The position numbers and the translations under genes are program-made. Positions 56,351 to 61,281 of a stretch of DNA of 61,281 bases are shown here, one piece after another. Below the pieces are notes generated by a model. It did no database searches and was not told the origin of the DNA. It was given only the letters and a program-made list of their open reading frames with translations. The first letter of the stretch is position 1. Each line of letters starts with the position of its first letter. This stretch comes from Ramlibacter sp. Lineage in GTDB: Bacteria > Pseudomonadota > Gammaproteobacteria > Burkholderiales > Burkholderiaceae_C. The DNA is taken from contig JACMQX010000149.1 of the NCBI GenBank assembly GCA_014376765.1, positions 1-61,281 on the forward strand. The letters are read 5' to 3'.

Positions 56351-56800
56351 TTACCTGGTGTTTGCAGTCTCCGCCGACGCAAGGGTTTCGCGCGAGCTTG
56401 CGCCCGCAAAAACCAGGCTGGCGTCCACATCCCGCCAGATGGCGCCAACCTCGCTGGTGCACCCGCCCTGCACCCGGCCCAGGGCGGCAGCAAAAACTGA
56501 ATTGCGAAACGCCACAGAGCCACGAATGATCAGATAGGTTTCCCGGTCTTTCTCGCCAAGATGGCTGGCCTGGACCTGGTCAAGCCGGTTGGCTGCCCGG
56601 CCCAGTTCCGATTCACTGATGGCATTGCACAGGCGGGCTGCGGTGGCAATGACATGAACCGAAGCCGCTTCTTCCACCGCTGCCCGCACGGCGGGTGACT
56701 GGACTGACTGCGCCTGGGCCCCTGCCGCAGCACCCAGCAGGGTGAGGGCGCCAAAAACCATGGCCGCAGTACGGAGCTTGCGGGTCTTGATGGCTGTCAT
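56351..56800 (-). CDS. Secreted protein of unknown function
   Basis: A 149-residue protein with a signal peptide (MVFGALTLLGAAAGAQAQ, from the ATG at 56800). The mature part has two cysteines (LCNAIS and GGCTSEVG) that could form a disulfide, and the block KDRETYLIIRGSVAFRNSVF. I recognise no named family. The frame is open upstream, but the chosen start gives the signal peptide. It lies on the minus strand between gpmA and ctpA with about 100-base gaps to each. Confidence 0.72.
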   Translation of the reverse strand: MTAIKTRKLRTAAMVFGALTLLGAAAGAQAQSVQSPAVRAAVEEAASVHVIATAARLCNAISESELGRAANRLDQVQASHLGEKDRETYLIIRGSVAFRNSVFAAALGRVQGGCTSEVGAIWRDVDASLVFAGASSRETLASAETANTR

Positions 56801-56929
56801 GTGGGGCCTTTCGGTGTGGATGCTCCACTCTAGGCTTGCCAATTGAAAGCACCCTAGGCCGTTGCCTTGCCCTGCCTTAGGAAATTCACCTTTGGCCGTC
56901 AGCTTTGGAGCCGACCCCGGCAAACGCGC

Positions 56930-57673
56930 TCAGGCTTTGCCCTGGCTTGCGACAGCGGCCGCTGCCTTAACGGCCGCTTCCGGGTCACCCAGGTAGTAGT
57001 GGCGCAGCGGCCGCAGATCGTCGTCCAGTTCATACACCAGGGGAATGCCGTTCGGGATGTTCAGGCCCACGATGTCGGCATCGGACACGCCATCGAGGTA
57101 CTTGACCAGCGCGCGGATGGAATTGCCGTGCGCGGCAATCACGATGCGCCGGCCCGACTTGAGCGCCGGCGCAATGGCGTCGTTCCAGAACGGCATGACG
57201 CGCTCCACCGTGTCTTTCAGGCATTCAGTCAGCGGGATCTGCTCCGGGTTGAGTTTGGCGTAGCGGATGTCGGCCCGCTCGCTGCGCGCGTCGCCCGGCT
57301 CCAGGGGCGGCGGCGGGGTGTCGTAGCTGCGGCGCCAGACCAGCACCTGCGCGTCGCCGAACTTCTTGGCCATGTCGGCCTTGTTCAGGCCCTGCAGACC
57401 GCCGTAGTGGCGTTCGTTCAGCCGCCAGCTGTGTACCACCGGCAGCCAGGTGCGGTCCATCTCGTCCAGGCAATGCCACAGGGTGCGGGTGGCGCGCTTG
57501 AGCACGCTGGTATAGGCGACATCAAATTCATAGCCGCCGTCGCGCAGCAGCCGGCCGGCAGATTTGGCCTGCTCGATGCCGGTGTCGGTGAGGTCCACAT
57601 CGGTCCAGCCGGTGAAGCGGTTTTCAAGATTCCAGGTGGATTCGCCGTGGCGAATCAAAACGAGCTTGTGCAT
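56930..57673 (-). CDS. gpmA: 2,3-bisphosphoglycerate-dependent phosphoglycerate mutase
   Basis: GpmA interconverts 3- and 2-phosphoglycerate in glycolysis and gluconeogenesis. The 247-residue protein begins [20 protein letters not shown] with catalytic [26 protein letters not shown] and [14 protein letters not shown] with the second catalytic His follow. Length and motifs are complete. It is divergent from the rhodanese gene; the 114 bases between them should hold both promoters. Confidence 0.97.
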   Translation of the reverse strand: MHKLVLIRHGESTWNLENRFTGWTDVDLTDTGIEQAKSAGRLLRDGGYEFDVAYTSVLKRATRTLWHCLDEMDRTWLPVVHSWRLNERHYGGLQGLNKADMAKKFGDAQVLVWRRSYDTPPPPLEPGDARSERADIRYAKLNPEQIPLTECLKDTVERVMPFWNDAIAPALKSGRRIVIAAHGNSIRALVKYLDGVSDADIVGLNIPNGIPLVYELDDDLRPLRHYYLGDPEAAVKAAAAVASQGKA

Positions 57674-57787
57674 GGTGTCCTTGTGTGGTGACCTTGTGTT
57701 TGCAGGTGCAATAAGGTCCGGCCGGTCTGCCATTCTAAAATCCTGCCTTTGCCGGGTTTCTCCGGCAGGGCAACAAAGGGTCAAGAC

Positions 57788-58201
57788 GTGCTGAAATTTC
57801 TCATGGACAACTGGATGCTACTGGGGATCGCTGTGGCGTCCGGCGGCGCATTGCTGTGGCCGGTGGTGGCCGGCGCCGCTAGCGCGGGCGGGCTGTCGCC
57901 CAATGGAGCTGTGCAATTGATAAACCGCGAGCGGGGCGTGGTGCTGGACGTGAGCGAGGCTGAGGAATTTGCTGCGTCCCACGTGGGCGGCGCCAAAAAC
58001 CTGCCGCTGGGCCAGCTTGAAACGCGTTTGGCCGACGCCGTAAAGAACAAGACCCTGCCGCTGATCCTTGTTTGCGCCAGCGGCTCACGTTCTGCCAAGG
58101 CGCTGCCCATTGTGCAGAAGCTGGGCTACGAGAAGGCCCAAGTTCTGGCGGGCGGGCTCAAGGCGTGGAAAGAAGCTAACCTCCCGGTCGAGAAGGCCTG
58201 A
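57788..58201 (+). CDS. Membrane-anchored rhodanese-like protein
   Basis: A 137-residue protein with an N-terminal membrane helix ([20 protein letters not shown]) and one rhodanese domain (about 35-132). The active-site Cys is in [15 protein letters not shown]. The GTG at 57788 gives an N-terminus like those of relatives; the ATG at 57803 five codons later is possible. It begins the conserved rhodanese-grxC-secB-gpsA cluster. It probably moves sulfur or controls redox state at the membrane. Confidence 0.9.
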   Translation: MLKFLMDNWMLLGIAVASGGALLWPVVAGAASAGGLSPNGAVQLINRERGVVLDVSEAEEFAASHVGGAKNLPLGQLETRLADAVKNKTLPLILVCASGSRSAKALPIVQKLGYEKAQVLAGGLKAWKEANLPVEKA

Positions 58202-58253
58202 AGAGAAAGCCTTTGCCTAGTTCCGCAAGTAATCGCTGAAAGAGCCCGCCGCC

Positions 58254-58514
58254 ATGCAAGCTGTCAAGATGTACACCACCGCCGTTTGCCCTTACTGCAT
58301 TCGCGCCAAACAGATTCTCAAGTCCAAGGGGGTGGAGCACATCCAGGAAGTGCGTGTGGACGTCGACCCCGCCGAGCGCATGAAGATGATGGAGATCACC
58401 GGACGGCGCACCGTGCCGCAGATCTTCATTGGCGACACCCATGTGGGCGGTTGCGACGAGCTGATCGCGCTGGACGGACGGGGCGGCCTGGTGCCGTTGC
58501 TGGCTGCGGCGTGA
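58254..58514 (+). CDS. grxC: Glutaredoxin 3
   Basis: An 86-residue dithiol glutaredoxin that reduces disulfides with glutathione. The active site is CPYC in MYTTAVCPYCIRAKQIL, then TVPQIFIGDTHVGGCDEL, the glutathione-binding segment. It is the second gene of the rhodanese-grxC-secB group; a strong terminator-like hairpin separates it from secB. Confidence 0.96.
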   Translation: MQAVKMYTTAVCPYCIRAKQILKSKGVEHIQEVRVDVDPAERMKMMEITGRRTVPQIFIGDTHVGGCDELIALDGRGGLVPLLAAA

Positions 58515-58598
58515 CGGCCACGCACCCTGCGGCCGCCAGGCGGCGCTGCTGAGATAATCCGCCGCGACACTCCGTGCGAATTTAACGAAGCGTTTCAC

Positions 58599-58633
58599 GC
58601 CCGTCCGGGAAGCTCCCGGCGGGCTTTGTTTTG
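58599..58633 (+). terminator. Intrinsic terminator or attenuator between grxC and secB
   Basis: GCCCGTCCGGGA (58599-58610) can pair with TCCCGGCGGGC (58614-58624) around a 3-base loop with one bulge, followed by TTTGTTTTG. The long GC stem and T tract fit a terminator that would uncouple secB from grxC, or attenuate readthrough. Confidence 0.78.
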
Positions 58634-58652
58634 ATACCCGAAAGAAAAAACC

Positions 58653-59120
58653 ATGGCTGACCAACTCGACCCCATTTTCCAGATCCAGCGCGTCTATCTC
58701 AAAGAGGCTTCGCTGGAGCAGCCTAATTCGCCGGCCATCCTGCTGGAGCAGGACCAGCCGTCAGTTGACATTCAACTGGGCGTGGACGCCACGCCTGTAG
58801 CCGACGGCATTTTTGAAGTCACGGTGACTGCCACCGTCACGACCAAGATCGGCGATCGCACCGTGTTCCTGGTGGAAGCCAAGCAGGGCGGCATATTTGA
58901 AGTGCGCAACCTGCCCGACGACCAGATGGGCCCGATCCTGGGGATTGCCTGCCCGCAAATCGTCTACCCCTACCTGCGCGGCAACGTGGCTGACCTGATC
59001 CAGCGCGGTGGCTTTCCGCCGGTTCACCTGGCCGAGATCAACTTCCAGGCGATGTACGAGCAGCAGCAGGCTGATGCTGCGGCATCGCAGGCTGACGCGC
59101 CGCGCATCGTCACGGCGTAA
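58653..59120 (+). CDS. secB: Protein-export chaperone SecB
   Basis: SecB keeps preproteins unfolded and passes them to SecA. The 155-residue protein has the family pattern [19 protein letters not shown] at the N-terminus and the conserved [20 protein letters not shown] near the middle, with [17 protein letters not shown] before a short Gln/Ala-rich tail. It lies upstream of gpsA, as in most proteobacteria. Confidence 0.97.
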   Translation: MADQLDPIFQIQRVYLKEASLEQPNSPAILLEQDQPSVDIQLGVDATPVADGIFEVTVTATVTTKIGDRTVFLVEAKQGGIFEVRNLPDDQMGPILGIACPQIVYPYLRGNVADLIQRGGFPPVHLAEINFQAMYEQQQADAAASQADAPRIVTA

Positions 59121-59156
59121 GCGGCTGGCGGCCTTGCCTGGCGGGCGCCGAGCAGT

Positions 59157-60176
59157 ATGAAGATCACAGTCGTTGGCGCGGGTGCCTGGGGTACGGCCCT
59201 GGCCGCCAGCGCCTGCACGCGCCACGAAGTGACGCTGTGGGCCCGCGACGCGGACCAGGCGGCTGCCATTGAAACGTCGCGCGAGAACGCACGCTACCTG
59301 CCTGGCGTGGCATTGCCTGCGGCGCTTGGCGTGCGCGCTTTGGCCACCGCCCCTGAAAATCTAGAGGCTGACCTAATCATCATTGCCACGCCGATGGCGG
59401 GCGTGCGCTCCTGGCTTGTTGCGCTCAGGGCGAGCGCGGCGCCCGTGGTTTGGTTGTCCAAAGGATTTGAAACGCCGTTGGCCGGTGCCGATGACCATGA
59501 CAATGCCGATGGCGCGCCGCATGGCCTGCTGGGCCATGAGATCCGCGCGCAGGTCGCGCCTTTGTTGCAGGCCGGTGTTTTAAGTGGCCCGAGCTTCGCA
59601 CTGGAAGTCGCGCGCGGCCAGCCCACCGCGCTGGTGGCTGCCAGTGAACATCTTCAGGTGCGTGAGGCGTTGGTACAGGCTTTTCACAGCAGCAGCCTGC
59701 GCGTCTATGCCAACGACGACATCGCGGGGGTGGAAGTCGGCGGTGCCGTCAAGAACGTGCTGGCGATTGCCACCGGCCTGTGCGACGGCCTGGGACTGGG
59801 CCTGAATGCGCGCGCCGCCCTGATCACCCGGGGCCTGGCCGAAATGACGCGGCTGGGCGTTGCACTGGGTGCGCGGCCCGAGACCTTCATGGGCCTGTCG
59901 GGCCTGGGCGACCTGGTGCTCACCGCCACCGGCGACCTGAGCCGCAACCGCCGCGTCGGCCTGTTGCTGGCGCAGGGCAAGAGCCTGCAGGAGTCGGTTG
60001 CTTCGCTGGGGCATGTGGCTGAAGGTGTGTACTGTGCGCGCACCGTGGTGCAGCGGGCTGCGAGCCTGGGGCTGGACATGCCGATTGCGCAGGCGGTGGT
60101 TGAACTGCTTGATGGGCGGCTCGGGCCGCAGGCAGCAGTGGCAGCCCTTATGGGCCGCCAAGCCCGCGGTGAGTGA
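59157..60176 (+). CDS. gpsA: NAD(P)H-dependent glycerol-3-phosphate dehydrogenase
   Basis: GpsA reduces dihydroxyacetone phosphate to glycerol-3-phosphate for phospholipid synthesis. The 339-residue protein starts [16 protein letters not shown] (dinucleotide fold). The catalytic Lys is in [15 protein letters not shown], and [12 protein letters not shown] and [13 protein letters not shown] complete the active site. The product is the same metabolite imported by ugpBAECQ elsewhere in the window. It follows secB with a 36-base gap. Confidence 0.97.
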   Translation: MKITVVGAGAWGTALAASACTRHEVTLWARDADQAAAIETSRENARYLPGVALPAALGVRALATAPENLEADLIIIATPMAGVRSWLVALRASAAPVVWLSKGFETPLAGADDHDNADGAPHGLLGHEIRAQVAPLLQAGVLSGPSFALEVARGQPTALVAASEHLQVREALVQAFHSSSLRVYANDDIAGVEVGGAVKNVLAIATGLCDGLGLGLNARAALITRGLAEMTRLGVALGARPETFMGLSGLGDLVLTATGDLSRNRRVGLLLAQGKSLQESVASLGHVAEGVYCARTVVQRAASLGLDMPIAQAVVELLDGRLGPQAAVAALMGRQARGE

Positions 60177-60221
60177 TGGACGCCTCCCTCAGGGTAAATT
60201 CAATGTCTGTATGCTTGAGAA

Positions 60222-61085
60222 ATGAGTTCAATTTTTGATTTTTCCCCCGCCAGCGTGGCCGAGCTCGCACGCGCTGACGCAGCCCGCGCCCTGCAGGAGG
60301 ATGTAGGCACCGGCGATCTCACCGCCAGCCTGGTTGACCCCTCCCGCCGGGTCCGTGCCCGCGTGCTGTGCCGTGAAGAAGCCGTCATCTGCGGCGCGCC
60401 ATGGGTCGAAGCCGCGTTGCATCTGGTGGAGCCCTCAGCCACCGTGACATGGCGGGTCGCAGAAGGCGCCCGTTGCAGCAGGGACCAGGTCGTGCTCGAG
60501 ATCGAAGGCACAGCCCGCGCCCTGCTGACAGCCGAGCGCACGGCGCTTAACTTCCTGCAACTGCTCAGCGCTGTCGCGACAAAAACTGCGATTTACGCCG
60601 ATGTGGTCAAAGGAACGCGCGCGCGCATTGTGGACACGCGCAAGACCCTGCCCGGCCTGCGCCTGGCGCAGAAGTACGCGGTGCGAACGGGTGGCGGCAC
60701 CAACCACCGGATCGGCCTGTATGACGCCATCCTCATCAAGGAAAACCACATCGCTGCGGCTGGTGGCGTGACGCCGGTGCTGAAGGCTGCTGCACTGATC
60801 GCCAGCCAGGCCACGTTTGTGGAAATCGAGGTCGAGACCCTGGCCCAGTTGCACGAAGCGCTGGACGCCGGCGCGAAGATGGTGCTGCTGGACAACATGG
60901 ATTTGCCCACACTGCGTGAGGCGGTGCGCATCAACCAGGGCCGCGCCATCCTTGAAATATCGGGCGGCGTCACGCTGGACGGCTTGCGCGCTTATGCCGA
61001 AACCGGCGTGGACCGCATCTCCATCGGCACGCTGACCAAGGACGTCAGGGCCACCGACTTTTCCATGCGGCTGCAGGACCTTTGA
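60222..61085 (+). CDS. nadC: Nicotinate-nucleotide pyrophosphorylase (carboxylating)
   Basis: NadC (quinolinate phosphoribosyltransferase) makes nicotinate mononucleotide in NAD synthesis. The 287-residue protein has the [17 protein letters not shown]-terminal block, the [15 protein letters not shown] helix, the phosphate site [22 protein letters not shown] (shown in part), and the closing [19 protein letters not shown]. It precedes nadA by 11 bases, so the two consecutive enzymes are co-expressed. Confidence 0.97.
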   Translation: MSSIFDFSPASVAELARADAARALQEDVGTGDLTASLVDPSRRVRARVLCREEAVICGAPWVEAALHLVEPSATVTWRVAEGARCSRDQVVLEIEGTARALLTAERTALNFLQLLSAVATKTAIYADVVKGTRARIVDTRKTLPGLRLAQKYAVRTGGGTNHRIGLYDAILIKENHIAAAGGVTPVLKAAALIASQATFVEIEVETLAQLHEALDAGAKMVLLDNMDLPTLREAVRINQGRAILEISGGVTLDGLRAYAETGVDRISIGTLTKDVRATDFSMRLQDL

Positions 61086-61096
61086 AGACCATCACC

Positions 61097-61281
61097 ATGA
61101 ACGCTGTCATCAACGTCGAATACGAACAACCCAGCTGCCCCACGCAGCACGCCTGGGCCCGTGTGCCGGTGGAGCGCGGGCGGAAGGAGCGCACCGCACT
61201 CAAGGACAAGACCAGCCGCCTGCTCAAGGAGCGCAATGCGGTGATGGTCACGCACTACTACGTTCACCCGGACCTGCAGGA
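61097..61281 (+). CDS. nadA: Quinolinate synthase, N-terminal part (cut by window end)
   Basis: The first 61 codons of a gene that continues past the window edge. Translation gives [15 protein letters not shown], then a charged linker and [19 protein letters not shown], the substrate-binding N-terminal block of quinolinate synthase NadA, the [4Fe-4S] enzyme that condenses iminoaspartate with dihydroxyacetone phosphate. Its cysteine ligands lie beyond the window. Position 11 bases after nadC supports the call. Confidence 0.9.
   Translation, partial: MNAVINVEYEQPSCPTQHAWARVPVERGRKERTALKDKTSRLLKERNAVMVTHYYVHPDLQ

Overview
The window is a gene-dense, GC-rich chromosomal segment of a betaproteobacterium. 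Gene content and order (rplU-rpmA-obgE-proB, rppH-proS, fmdB-DUF502-aspS-nudB, ubiE-Tim44-ubiJ-ubiB, secB-gpsA-nadC-nadA, a solitary Bug-family binding protein) point to Burkholderiales, most likely Comamonadaceae near Polaromonas, Rhodoferax or Variovorax. This placement is inferred from synteny and protein style, not from a database search. I found no rRNA, tRNA, CRISPR array, integrase or transposase; the window is core chromosome with a few accessory insertions.

Layout. 1-7.7 kb: ribosomal proteins L21/L27, the GTPase ObgE, glutamate 5-kinase, a CNP1-like protein overlapping rppH, proS, a lytic transglycosylase and a protease-less Lon-type AAA ATPase. 7.8-11.9 kb: leftward hemA, prfA, prmC and grxD, plus a small membrane protein. 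11.9-16.8 kb: a leftward glycerol-3-phosphate uptake operon ugpBAECQ with a strong stem-loop between ugpB and ugpA. 17-20.9 kb: a 1291-residue flavin/iron-sulfur oxidoreductase fusion. 21-24.1 kb: a double-FecR periplasmic protein followed by a TpsB/ShlB-type outer-membrane transporter with no exoprotein beside it. 24.1-28.6 kb: DUF971, ubiE, a Tim44-like protein, ubiJ and ubiB (ubiquinone synthesis). 28.6-33 kb: a sodium/solute symporter, then fmdB-DUF502-aspS. 33-33.7 kb: a repeat-rich spacer, a Phd/CcdA chimeric antitoxin and a 24-codon ccdB remnant. 33.7-38.8 kb: nudB, the ybhP-clsB pair, and a DNA-repair exonuclease plus ATP-dependent ligase. 38.8-45 kb: folE coupled to a BLUF photoreceptor, DUF429, then a leftward Bug/sulfatase/SulP cluster. 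45-47.6 kb: the Lhr-type helicase that normally accompanies the exonuclease and ligase. 47.7-53.9 kb: a zinc peptidase, an envelope/stress group (BON, YqjE-like holin, DUF883, DUF1328) and a CHASE3 histidine kinase, a NarL-type regulator and a lone receiver, with matching 16-bp palindromes at two leftward promoters. 53.9-61.3 kb: moeB, ctpA, a small secreted protein, gpmA, rhodanese, grxC, secB, gpsA, nadC and the start of nadA.

The leads I would follow first are the decayed chimeric toxin-antitoxin locus, the double-FecR/TpsB pair without a TpsA, the ligase-exonuclease-helicase repair system split by about 6 kb, the BLUF gene coupled to folE, and the shared palindromes around the kinase/regulator cluster. 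All functional statements come from reading motifs and context by eye; no alignment or search was run.
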